Origin: Alcanivorax sp.
GTDB lineage: Bacteria; Pseudomonadota; Gammaproteobacteria; Pseudomonadales; Alcanivoracaceae
Reading direction: 5' to 3'
NCBI RefSeq assembly: GCF_017794965.1
Contig: NZ_CP051240.1
Span: 1 to 64,000, forward strand
DNA length: 64,000 nucleotides
Each line of letters opens with the position of its first letter. Positions within the stretch are counted from its first letter, which is position 1. The notes under the pieces are model-generated. The model did no database searches, was not told where the DNA came from, and saw only the letters and a list, made by a program, of their open reading frames with translations. Position numbers and translations under genes: made by a program. Positions 8,169-15,826 of the stretch are shown here, piece by piece.

Positions 8169-9182
8169 ATGAAAAGCACAGATCAAGCCCCTCCTGCGGT
8201 ATTGCAGGACCGCTTTGGGCGCACCATCGATTATGTCCGGCTGTCGGTTACCGACCGCTGTGATTTCCGCTGTGTGTACTGCATGGCGGAGGACATGACC
8301 TTTGTGCCACGGGCCCAGGTGCTGACCCTGGAAGAGATGGGGCGGCTGGCACGAGTGCTGGTGGCGCTGGGGGTGAAGCGGATCCGGCTCACCGGTGGCG
8401 AACCTCTGGTGCGCAAGGATGTGGCGCATCTTGTGCGCGATATTGGTGCCATTTCAGGGCTCGATGAACTAAATATGACCACCAATGGCTCGCGGCTGGA
8501 CCGCTATGCCAACGAGTTGAAGGCCGCTGGCCTGGACCGGGTGAACATCAGCCTGGACTCCCTGAACCCGGATCTGTTTCGCCAGCTGACTCGCACGGGT
8601 GATCTCAACCAGGTGCTGGCGGGGATCGAGGCGGCTCGCGAGGCAGGCTTCCGGCGGATCAAGCTGAACAGCGTGATCCTGCGAGGCCGTAATCACGATG
8701 AGGTGCCTGCGCTGGTGAATTTCGCCCTGGAGAAGGGGCTGGATATCTCTTTTATCGAGGAGATGCCGCTGGGTCAGATCAGTGAGCACGACCGCGGGCT
8801 GGAATTCGTGTCCTCCGCGGAGCTGCGGGAAGACTTGTCTGAACGGCTCAAGCTGGTGCCGCTGGCCGAGAAGACCGGTGGCCCGTCCCGTTACTGGCAG
8901 GTGCCCGGCAGTGACAGCCGTATCGGCTTTATTTCCCCGCACTCACAAAACTTTTGCGAGATGTGTAATCGGGTGCGGGTCACTGCGGAGGGGCGTATGC
9001 TCCTGTGCCTGGGGCATGAACACAGCGTGGACCTGCGCGCGGTGCTGCGCGCCCACCCGGATGATGATGCCCCCCTGCGCGACGCCATTATCGGTGCCAT
9101 GGCCATCAAGCCAGAACGCCATGACTTCAGCCTGGACCCGGGTGAGCAACTGGTACGATTCATGAATATGACTGGTGGTTAG
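8169..9182 (+). CDS. moaA: GTP 3',8-cyclase (radical SAM)
   Basis: First enzyme of molybdenum cofactor synthesis. The radical-SAM cluster ligands C31-x3-C35-x2-C38 (CDFRCVYC) and the second cluster ligands FCEMC...LLCLG near the C-terminus are intact, and the conserved C-terminal GG ends the protein. Its 337 residues fit the family. GTGGGGG precedes the ATG as a ribosome binding site. No other moa gene is adjacent; moaA stands between slyD and the carbonic anhydrase. Confidence 0.95.
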   Translation: MKSTDQAPPAVLQDRFGRTIDYVRLSVTDRCDFRCVYCMAEDMTFVPRAQVLTLEEMGRLARVLVALGVKRIRLTGGEPLVRKDVAHLVRDIGAISGLDELNMTTNGSRLDRYANELKAAGLDRVNISLDSLNPDLFRQLTRTGDLNQVLAGIEAAREAGFRRIKLNSVILRGRNHDEVPALVNFALEKGLDISFIEEMPLGQISEHDRGLEFVSSAELREDLSERLKLVPLAEKTGGPSRYWQVPGSDSRIGFISPHSQNFCEMCNRVRVTAEGRMLLCLGHEHSVDLRAVLRAHPDDDAPLRDAIIGAMAIKPERHDFSLDPGEQLVRFMNMTGG

Positions 9183-9229
9183 CAGGTGCGTTGCCTGCTG
9201 CGTGAATGCGTTAACGATAGCGAGAGATC

Positions 9230-9877
9230 ATGAAAACCCTGCCTGAACTGTTTTCCAACAATCAAAAATGGCGTGTCGAGATCGAAAAGCAGCATCCCGG
9301 TTTCTTCGAGGCGCTGGGCAAGCAGCAGAGCCCGGAGTTCCTGTGGATTGGCTGTGCGGATTCCCGCGTACCGGCCAATGAAGTGGTAGGCCTGATGCCC
9401 GGTGAGCTGTTCGTCCACCGTAATGTGGCCAACCTGGTCAACCACACCGATCTGAATCTGCTTTCCGTGCTGCAATTTGCCGTGGATGTACTCAAGGTGA
9501 AGCACATCATGGTGGTGGGGCACTACGGCTGTGGCGGGGTGAAAGCCTCCATGGAAGATGCCCCCCACGGGCTGATTGACAACTGGCTGCGGCAGGTGCG
9601 CGAACTGTACCTGCGCAACCGCAAGAATCTGGCCGAGCTGCCAGATGATCAGGCTCGCCTGGACAAGATGTGCGAGCTGAACGTGGCGCGCCAGGTCATC
9701 AACGTTGCCAACACAACGGTAGTTCAGGAAGCCTGGCGCCGTGATCAGGAGCTGACGGTGCACGGCTGGATCTATGGTATTGGTGATGGCGTGCTGCAGG
9801 ATCTGGACATTCAGATTCAAGGCAACAATGAGCTGCGGACGCTGGAAAATAACGAGTACGACAGCTGCTCTGGCTGA
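9230..9877 (+). CDS. can: Beta-class carbonic anhydrase
   Basis: Interconverts CO2 and bicarbonate in the cytoplasm. The zinc ligands of the beta class are present: C42 with D44 and R46 in CADSRVP, and H98 and C101 in HYGCGG. The protein has 215 residues, as in E. coli Can. It follows moaA by 47 bases. A hairpin (9887-9914) and a heptamer array begin just after its stop. Confidence 0.95.
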   Translation: MKTLPELFSNNQKWRVEIEKQHPGFFEALGKQQSPEFLWIGCADSRVPANEVVGLMPGELFVHRNVANLVNHTDLNLLSVLQFAVDVLKVKHIMVVGHYGCGGVKASMEDAPHGLIDNWLRQVRELYLRNRKNLAELPDDQARLDKMCELNVARQVINVANTTVVQEAWRRDQELTVHGWIYGIGDGVLQDLDIQIQGNNELRTLENNEYDSCSG

Positions 9878-9886
9878 GGCCCGTAG

Positions 9887-9914
9887 GGCGGAAATGCCTC
9901 AGGGCATCTCCGCC
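9887..9914 (+). terminator. Hairpin after can, possible terminator
   Basis: GGCGGA-ATGCC and GGCAT-TCCGCC can pair around TCA with a small internal mismatch. No T run follows, so termination is uncertain. Confidence 0.45.
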
Positions 9915-9917
9915 ATT

Positions 9918-10320
9918 GAGCTACGAGCTACAAGCTACAAGCTACAAGCTACAAGCTACGCTCGATTGGATTAAGAAAGACCGAAAAGTTTCCAACTTTC
10001 CGACTTTTCTACGAAGCCGCTGTAGGAGCGAGCCTGCTCGCGATCCGAGCCCAAGCGAGGTAAGGATTCCAGAGACGATTACCGAGTTTCGAAACCCAAA
10101 AGACATCAACCAAGCAAGAAGTTTGAGATTTTGCCTTTCGCAACTTGTTACTCGAAACTGATTGCCTTGCTTGGGCTCGGATCGCTTGCAGGCAAGCTCC
10201 CACAGAAGTCGTGCATGCGGTTTGACCCTGTCTCACGCGGAAAAATCGCGGTCGCACCCGGAGGGCATAGCAAACGACCGCTCCCACAGTGAGCCTCTTC
10301 AAAGCAGGAAGGCGCTAGCG
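9918..10320. repeat. Heptamer array, conserved block and REP palindromes after can
   Basis: Two GAGCTAC and four AAGCTAC units (9918-9959) lead into a conserved block (GCTCGATTGGAT...ACGAAGCCGCTGTAGGAG, to about 10028), then a REP palindrome (GAGCGAGCCTGCTCGCGATCCGAG). Further REP copies in opposite orientation lie about 10170-10205 and 10250-10290. No gene is visible in this 448-base gap. It is one of six copies of the array-block-REP composite. Confidence 0.85.
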
Positions 10321-10325
10321 GGTTG

Positions 10326-11063
10326 TCAGAACCAGAAGCGAATCCCTGCCACCAGCATGCCTTCCTCGGTTTTGCCTCCCGCATTGCGGGTGTGGTCGGC
10401 GGTGTCGCCGTACTGCTTCTCCCAGTTAACGCCAATATAGGGGGCAATCTCCCTGCGGATTTCGTAGTGTAAGCGCAGCCCTGCCTCGATATCCGTCAGG
10501 CCGTCGCCGATGCCCAGTTCCTTATCCTCCTTGCCATAAAGATTGGCTTCCAGGCTGGGTACCAATACCAGTTTCTGGGTCAGCATCAGCTCGTACTCAA
10601 GCTCCACACGGAGGTTGGTGAGGCCGTTTTCGCCCACGAACAGGTTGGCGTCTACCTCGAACCAGTAGGGGGCCACGCCCTGCACACCGATGCTGGCCCA
10701 GTCCCGGTTGGGATCATCCGGTTGCCAGTCGCGGCGCGCGCCCAGTTGCCAGTCCCAGTAGGGGGCAAAGGCATGGCTCCAGGCCAGGCGGGTTTCGGCG
10801 CCTTCGGTGGCCGGGTCTTCCTCGTCTTTTTCCGGGGCCATCAGCCGCTCGCCTTCCGTGGTGAAGTAGAGCTTGTTGATATCGCCGCCGTACCAGGCAC
10901 TGGCTTCCCAGCCCAGCACCCGGCCTTCGTCGGTATCGCGGACTTCCAGCTGGTCCACCAGCACACGGCTGAAACGGGCAGGGTCTTCGCCCATGGCCAT
11001 CAGGTGGGTACTGGCAACGGTAAGGGGCAAGCCCAGGCTGATCACACTGATTAGCTTGTTCAT
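10326..11063 (-). CDS. copB: Copper resistance protein B (outer membrane)
   Basis: Outer-membrane beta-barrel protein of the CopB family that works with the periplasmic oxidase CopA in copper tolerance. The 245-residue protein has a signal peptide (about 1-23) and the family core RVLVDQLEVR...WEASAWYGGDINKLYFTTEGE, ending in strand-like GMLVAGIRFWF. It lacks the methionine- and histidine-rich N-terminal stretch usual in longer CopB proteins; here such a stretch occurs only in CopA. The ATG at 11063 overlaps the CopA stop (TAATG), showing translational coupling. A longer frame upstream is only the shadow of copA. Confidence 0.9.
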   Translation of the reverse strand: MNKLISVISLGLPLTVASTHLMAMGEDPARFSRVLVDQLEVRDTDEGRVLGWEASAWYGGDINKLYFTTEGERLMAPEKDEEDPATEGAETRLAWSHAFAPYWDWQLGARRDWQPDDPNRDWASIGVQGVAPYWFEVDANLFVGENGLTNLRVELEYELMLTQKLVLVPSLEANLYGKEDKELGIGDGLTDIEAGLRLHYEIRREIAPYIGVNWEKQYGDTADHTRNAGGKTEEGMLVAGIRFWF

Positions 11064-12955
11064 TACGCGCCCTCCCCATGCGGGTGATGATTCATCATCG
11101 GAGGGGCTTCGCCCTGGCCCTTGTCGGCTACCACACGCACTTCGCGGAACATGCCGGCGGCCATGTGATAGAGCAGGTGGCAGTGATAGGCCCAGCGGCC
11201 CAGGGCGTCGGCACGGACCAGGTAGCTGAGTCTCTCGCCGGGCTTCACGGTGATGGTGTGCTTGCGAAGCAGCTTGCCGTTGCCCAGCTCCAGATCGCTC
11301 CAAAGACCATGCAGGTGAATGGGGTGGGTCATCATGGTGTCGTTGACCAGCGTGATGCGCACGCGCTCGTTGTGATATAGCTCCAGGGGTTTGGCATCCG
11401 CGAAGGGAATGCCGTTGAAGCTCCACATGTAGCGGCTCATGTTGCCGGTGAGGTGTAGCACGATTTCACGATCCGGCTGCAGGCTGTCCGGTGGCCCGCC
11501 GGCGGTTTCCATGTCGGCATAGGTGAGCACCTTCCAGTCCCGTTGGCGCAGGCCAATGCCGGGGTCAGCAAGCATTTCGCCGGGGGCCATGGCGCGCATG
11601 TCCACACCGGGGCCGTATTCGCTGTCCAGGTGTTGGGTGGCGCTTTCTCTGGGGGCCAGATCCGGGTTGTCCGGATCCATGGCAAAGGGCACCGTCTTGT
11701 CGCCATGCTGCATCTGACCGTGATCCATGCCGTGGCCCATGGCGCTGTGATCCATGCCAGACATGTCATGGTTCATGCCCTCGTGATCCATGCCGTCCCC
11801 ATCCATGGCGCCATAGTTCATGGTCCCCATGCCCATTTCGGTATGGCCGAGCAGAGGCGGCTCATCCATGGCCGGGACCTCGGCGGTGTAGGCCGGGTCC
11901 GGGGTGAGGGTGCCGCGGGCAAAACCGGAGCGGTCGATGCTCTGGGCAAACAGGGTGTAGGCGCGGTCATCTTTGGGTTCCACGATTACATCCAATGTCT
12001 CAGCTACGCCCAGGCGTACCTCATGGAAGTCCACCGGCTTCACCGGCTGGCCGTCCATGGCCACCACGGTCATGTCGAGGCCGGGAATGCGGATGTCGAA
12101 GAAGGTCATGGCGCTGGCATTGATGAAGCGCAGCTTGATCCGTTCACCGGGGTTGAACTGGCAGGTCCAGTTGCCGTTTGGGCTCTGGCCATTCATCAGG
12201 TAGGTATAGGTATACCCGGTCACATCGGCCAGATCGCGGTCGCTCATGCGCATGCTGTTCCACATGTGGCGATCCTTGAGCGTCTGCATGACGCCTTTTT
12301 CGCGGATGTCGCGCAGGGTGTCGAACACGGTGCGTTCGTTGAAGTTGTAGTAGTGGCTCAGCTTCTTGAGGGTGGCGTAGATATGATTCGGGTCTGCGTC
12401 GCTCCAGTCTGACAGCATCACCACCTGCTCGCGATCGAAGGCGTGAGGATCCGGCGTTTTCGGATCGATAATGATAGAGCCGTAGATGCCGGTCTGCTCC
12501 TGAAAGCCGGAATGGCTGTGATACCAGTAGGTGCCGCTCTGCACCACCGGGAACTGGTAGGTGAAGGTCTCGCCGGGTTTGATGCCATCAAAAGAAAGCC
12601 CGGGTACGCCGTCCATCTGGTACGGCAGCAGCAGGCCGTGCCAGTGAATGGAGCTGGTTTCCGGCAGCAGGTTGGTGATCTTGAGGGTGACAGTGTCACC
12701 TTCGCGCCAGCGCAAGGTTGGGCCGGGAATGCTCCCGTTGATAGTAGTGGCCGGGCGGGGCTTGCCGGTGATGTTCACATCGGCGCCGCCCAGAGTCAGG
12801 TGAAAGGCGTCACCGCTGATGACCGGTGCGCCGGTATGCCCCTGAGTCGCGAGCAGCTGGCGCGGGTTGATGGCCATGCCCAGGCCGGCGGCACCCAGTG
12901 CCAGGCCCTGCACGAAACGTCGCCGCGGCAGGGAAAACGGATGTGGGGTGTTCAT
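11063..12955 (-). CDS. copA: Periplasmic multicopper oxidase, copper resistance protein A
   Basis: Periplasmic cuprous oxidase and copper-binding protein. A Tat signal with RRRFVQG lies at residues 11-17. All four copper-ligand segments are visible: HWHG, WYHSHSG, HPIHLHG and YHCHLLYHMAAGM. A methionine-rich stretch at about residues 375-415 (repeats such as MDHSAMGHGMDHGQM) is the copper-scavenging part. At 630 residues it is normal for CopA. It is preceded by the small CopL-like gene behind a CueR-type promoter and followed by the overlapping copB. Confidence 0.95.
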   Translation of the reverse strand: MNTPHPFSLPRRRFVQGLALGAAGLGMAINPRQLLATQGHTGAPVISGDAFHLTLGGADVNITGKPRPATTINGSIPGPTLRWREGDTVTLKITNLLPETSSIHWHGLLLPYQMDGVPGLSFDGIKPGETFTYQFPVVQSGTYWYHSHSGFQEQTGIYGSIIIDPKTPDPHAFDREQVVMLSDWSDADPNHIYATLKKLSHYYNFNERTVFDTLRDIREKGVMQTLKDRHMWNSMRMSDRDLADVTGYTYTYLMNGQSPNGNWTCQFNPGERIKLRFINASAMTFFDIRIPGLDMTVVAMDGQPVKPVDFHEVRLGVAETLDVIVEPKDDRAYTLFAQSIDRSGFARGTLTPDPAYTAEVPAMDEPPLLGHTEMGMGTMNYGAMDGDGMDHEGMNHDMSGMDHSAMGHGMDHGQMQHGDKTVPFAMDPDNPDLAPRESATQHLDSEYGPGVDMRAMAPGEMLADPGIGLRQRDWKVLTYADMETAGGPPDSLQPDREIVLHLTGNMSRYMWSFNGIPFADAKPLELYHNERVRITLVNDTMMTHPIHLHGLWSDLELGNGKLLRKHTITVKPGERLSYLVRADALGRWAYHCHLLYHMAAGMFREVRVVADKGQGEAPPMMNHHPHGEGA

Positions 12956-12992
12956 GGTCTGTCTCCTGATTGTTTGAGTGGGTAAGGCGGAC

Positions 12993-13370
12993 TCAAACAG
13001 TCAGGGACGGGGGGCGGAACGGTAACCGGTGAATGCCCGGCGACAGATCAATCACCGCATCCGGCAGGTAGTGGCGGGCGGGGCGATCGCTGGTCGGAAT
13101 AAAGCGGGTGAAGGTAATGGCGCTGGCCTGGCAAAGCGTCACACACTGACAGGCTTCGCCATCGGGACAGTGGTTGCCATCGACCTCAGCGGAGGGCATG
13201 TCGGCCATGGTCATGTTGTGGTGATGGCAGTGTTCCATGGCGCTGATGCCAGAGCCTTCGGCGGCCATGGCGCTGCTTTGCATGGCCACGGCGGTGCCGG
13301 TCACCAGCATCAGACTGGAGAGCAACAGGGCCAGCAGGGCCGAACGGTATTGGCGCCACGCACGTTTCAT
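12993..13370 (-). CDS. Small secreted His/Cys/Met-rich protein, CopL-like
   Basis: A 125-residue protein with a signal peptide (about 1-29) followed by a metal-binding stretch containing CHHHNMTM and CPDGEACQCVTLC. Its place directly before copA-copB matches copL of the xanthomonad copLAB operon, but the similarity is in layout and composition only; a DUF2946-type assignment is also possible. Its promoter's -10 box lies 7 bases before the ATG and no Shine-Dalgarno is present, suggesting a leaderless transcript. It probably binds copper in the periplasm. Confidence 0.7.
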   Translation of the reverse strand: MKRAWRQYRSALLALLLSSLMLVTGTAVAMQSSAMAAEGSGISAMEHCHHHNMTMADMPSAEVDGNHCPDGEACQCVTLCQASAITFTRFIPTSDRPARHYLPDAVIDLSPGIHRLPFRPPSLTV

Positions 13371-13376
13371 AGTGTC

Positions 13377-13407
13377 ATTATCAACCTTGGGGCTACCCCA
13401 TGGTCAA
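13377..13407 (-). promoter_or_regulatory. CueR/MerR-type promoter for the copL-like/copA/copB operon
   Basis: On the minus strand, TTGACC (13407-13402) and GATAAT (13382-13377) are separated by 19 bp, the long spacer typical of MerR-family targets. Between them lies a near-perfect dyad ACCTTGGGG-CTA-CCCCATGGT (13384-13404, plus strand). It overlaps the 3' end of the lysE-type gene. Confidence 0.75.
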
Positions 13408-14052
13408 GGCCGGCAGTGAGGTGTCAGCTGTCAGGGCCTGAACGGCAACGCTGCAGGCGATGACCACCAGCAGCACGGCGGTGCCCCGTTCCACCCAGTG
13501 GTGGTGCTCGCGCAGCCAGGGCAGAAAGCGGCTGCGGCCCAGCATCATGGCCACCAGCACATACCAGCCACCATCAATCAGCATGGCGGTCAGTACCATC
13601 TGCGTCCGTGCCACGTTGCCCATGTCGGCAGAGAGGAACTGGCTGAACAGGGCCAGGAAGAACAGCGCCACCTTGGGGTTGAGAAACGCCACCATGAAGC
13701 CATCCCAGGCGGCGCCATGAAGTTCATTGAACTGACTGTCCGGGTCAGGCGGAGGAAGTGGGTGGCGACCGGCCTGCCAGCTTTTCCAGGCCATCCATAG
13801 CAGGAAGACCGCCCCCACCAGCGAGAAGCCGGTTTCCAGCATGGGATAACGGTGAAACAGCACAGCCATGCCGGTGACCGTGGCCGCCGCCCAGATGCCG
13901 ATACCCAGGGCATGGGTGATGCCGGCCACGGCCCCGGCGCGGTGCCCGCCGTGGAGGGTATGCCGGGTAATCACCGCCAGGCTGATCCCCGGCGTCATGG
14001 CCCCCAGGGCGCAGATGCTGGCCAGCAGCAGCCAGTCATGAAGAGGAAGCAT
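13393..14052 (-). CDS. LysE/RhtB family amino-acid exporter
   Basis: Inner-membrane exporter of 219 residues with about six hydrophobic helices. Family features are the N-terminal WLLLASICALGAMTPGISLAVI, the VGAVFLLWMAWKSW helix and FLNPKVALFFLALFSQF. The substrate is unknown. It lies between copper genes on the same strand, but the copper promoter begins inside its 3' end, so it need not be part of the copper regulon. Confidence 0.88.
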   Translation of the reverse strand: MLPLHDWLLLASICALGAMTPGISLAVITRHTLHGGHRAGAVAGITHALGIGIWAAATVTGMAVLFHRYPMLETGFSLVGAVFLLWMAWKSWQAGRHPLPPPDPDSQFNELHGAAWDGFMVAFLNPKVALFFLALFSQFLSADMGNVARTQMVLTAMLIDGGWYVLVAMMLGRSRFLPWLREHHHWVERGTAVLLVVIACSVAVQALTADTSLPALTMG

Positions 14053-14099
14053 TCAGGGTCTCGTTACACGCAAAGGGAATAACTGTAGCGGGTTGCTGT

Positions 14100-14253
14100 G
14101 ACAGGTTGAAGAGAAGAGCAGCTGCGAGCTACCAGCCTTGAGCTGCGAGTGAAAACAACAAGATCTAAAAAGCTTCAGGTTCGCGGGCAGGGCCTCGTGA
14201 TATTTTTAAGCCCTTCCCGCGACTGGTAGCTGGTTGCTCGCAGCTCGCAGCTG
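14100..14253. repeat. Degenerate GCGAGCT repeats in inverted arms
   Basis: CAGCTGCGAGCTACCAG near 14120 and CTGGTAGCTGG...GCTCGCAGCTCGCAGCTG (14224-14252) are imperfect inverted arms built of GCGAGCT-like 7-bp units. The right one begins directly behind the stop of the DUF411 gene on the minus strand. Confidence 0.5.
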
Positions 14254-14748
14254 TTAGTTGCCCGGGTGGTGGCTGAATACGGCCATGCCGTCTTCGTCAA
14301 ACAGCAGTACATCATAGGTATCCACCCGGTCGCCCATTTCCATACCGGGGGAGCCCACCGGCATGCCGGGCACGGTAAGCCCCTTGCCTTGCGGACGCTC
14401 GGCCAGCAGGCGATCCACATCGCTGGCGGGCACATGGCCTTCAATCACGTAGCCGTCGATAAAGGCGGTGTGGCAGGAGCCGCCACCGGGAAGGATGCCG
14501 GCCTTTTCCTTGATGGCTTGCATGTTGTCGGTGTCATGCACTTCCACGGTGTAACCGTTTTCCTTCATATGATCCACCCAGTCACCACAGCAACCGCAGG
14601 TGGGGGATTTGTACACCTCCAGTACCTTGTCGGTGCTGGCCACCTGGGCTGCCGGCTTGTCAGCGGTGGTGGTTTCCGGTTGCGCGGGGGCGTCATCGCC
14701 GCAGGCGGCAATAAACAGGGCAGATAAAACAACCAGTAGTTTTTTCAC
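14254..14748 (-). CDS. DUF411 metal-binding lipoprotein
   Basis: A 164-residue protein with a lipobox (LFIAAC, C16), so probably anchored in a membrane facing the periplasm. The DUF411 domain starts at SPTCGCCGDWVDHM, whose CxCC motif is the presumed metal site; SCHTAFIDGYVIEGHVPA and GMPVGSPGMEMG follow as usual for the family. DUF411 proteins are commonly found in copper and other metal resistance clusters, which fits the neighbours. It lies 68 bases behind the cupredoxin gene. Confidence 0.88.
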   Translation of the reverse strand: MKKLLVVLSALFIAACGDDAPAQPETTTADKPAAQVASTDKVLEVYKSPTCGCCGDWVDHMKENGYTVEVHDTDNMQAIKEKAGILPGGGSCHTAFIDGYVIEGHVPASDVDRLLAERPQGKGLTVPGMPVGSPGMEMGDRVDTYDVLLFDEDGMAVFSHHPGN

Positions 14749-14769
14749 GTTAGATCCTCATTCTTTTTT

Positions 14770-14804
14770 GCGTGTTGCGTGTTGCGTGTTGCGTGTTGCG
14801 TGTT
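14770..14804. repeat. Five perfect GCGTGTT heptamers
   Basis: Five tandem 7-bp units, equal to AACACGC on the minus strand (the ACGCAAC family). They begin 12 bases behind the stop of the minus-strand cupredoxin gene. Confidence 0.9.
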
Positions 14805-14816
14805 TGCGGTTTGGAC

Positions 14817-15179
14817 TCAGTCTACAATCAATCTGCCCTGATACATCTGCATCTGGCAGGTGAAACGGTATTCGCCTTCCGGCAGGTCTTGCAGGGTAAC
14901 GGTTGTGACCTTACCGTTGTCGAGAAATTCACTCACGTCCAGGCCATGAAAGACCACTTGTTCGGCACAGGGGGACGGATCACGACGGTCGAAATGCAGG
15001 GTCAGGGGCTGCCCGGCACGGGCATGGACAAGCGCCGGCGTGTAGACACCATCATCCACAATGATGGTCGTTTCACTGGTGACGCTGGCGGCTTTCCGGC
15101 GCCCGGGTTGTGACAACCAGAACCACCAGATAATCAGGCCGATCAGGATGATGCCGGCAAGGTTGATCAGGATACTCAT
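14817..15179 (-). CDS. Membrane-anchored cupredoxin-domain protein
   Basis: A 120-residue protein with one N-terminal membrane helix (about 4-24) and a periplasmic Cupredoxin_1-like domain. Likely copper ligands are the cysteine in PSPCAEQVVF and the CQMQM segment in YRFTCQMQMYQG. Such proteins often accompany copper P-type ATPases and may receive or buffer exported copper. Its start overlaps the methyltransferase stop by 4 bases (ATGA). Confidence 0.85.
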   Translation of the reverse strand: MSILINLAGIILIGLIIWWFWLSQPGRRKAASVTSETTIIVDDGVYTPALVHARAGQPLTLHFDRRDPSPCAEQVVFHGLDVSEFLDNGKVTTVTLQDLPEGEYRFTCQMQMYQGRLIVD

Positions 15180-15826
15180 GATGGGCTCTCCGGTTTGTGG
15201 CCGGTAATGACCAGGCCGGTCTTGTGCATCATCTGTCCCAAAACGCTGGTGCTGTCTTCCGGATGGCGGGCCATGGCCAGTTGCACAAAGCCCATCGTTG
15301 CCAGGGCCTGCATCAGGTCCGGGCCTTCATAGGTCAGGAAGCCATGTTGGAAAACGGGCAAGGTGGACATGCTTTCCCGGTCCCGCAAGCCCAGGCAAAG
15401 CTGCCCGCCCGGCGCCAGGTGTCGCCAAAGCGCGTTCAGGGCCGGTGCCAGGGGCTGCCAGAAATACACCACATTGATGGCGACAATGGCCTGGTAATGA
15501 TTCTCGGGAAGCGGTGCCTGGGTAATATCGCCGTGCACAAAGCGCACTTTGGGCTGCGCTTTATGCAGGCCTTGTGCGGTTTTCACCATATCCGCGGACA
15601 GGTCCAGCCCGGTGTAATCCAGTCCATCAGCTCGCGCCAGCAAGGTGGGTAAATGCCCGGCACTGCCTGGACCGATTTCAAGGACCCTGTCGCCATCCTG
15701 CAGTGCCAGTGTTCCATAGGTGTTGGCAATAATCGGTTGATTGCTCGCGTTCATGTTTTCCGCCACGCGTGCGCCTGCTTCTCCATGGGGGTGGCGTAAC
15801 TGGGCAGCAAGTTGTTCGGGCGTCAT
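15176..15826 (-). CDS. Class I SAM-dependent methyltransferase
   Basis: A 216-residue Rossmann methyltransferase. The SAM-binding motif VLEIGPGSAGHLP is at about residues 49-61, followed by YTGLDLSADMVKTAQ and VHGDITQAPLPE. The substrate is not evident. It is coupled by ATGA overlaps to the ATPase before it and the cupredoxin behind it, so it belongs to the copper operon; why copper export would need a methyltransferase is unclear. No metal-binding motif is visible. Confidence 0.85.
   Translation of the reverse strand: MTPEQLAAQLRHPHGEAGARVAENMNASNQPIIANTYGTLALQDGDRVLEIGPGSAGHLPTLLARADGLDYTGLDLSADMVKTAQGLHKAQPKVRFVHGDITQAPLPENHYQAIVAINVVYFWQPLAPALNALWRHLAPGGQLCLGLRDRESMSTLPVFQHGFLTYEGPDLMQALATMGFVQLAMARHPEDSTSVLGQMMHKTGLVITGHKPESPS

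Noticed and set aside
10326..11426. 366-residue form of CopB
   Set aside because: The first ~120 residues are a shadow of the 3' end of copA; the signal peptide begins at 11063, overlapping the CopA stop.
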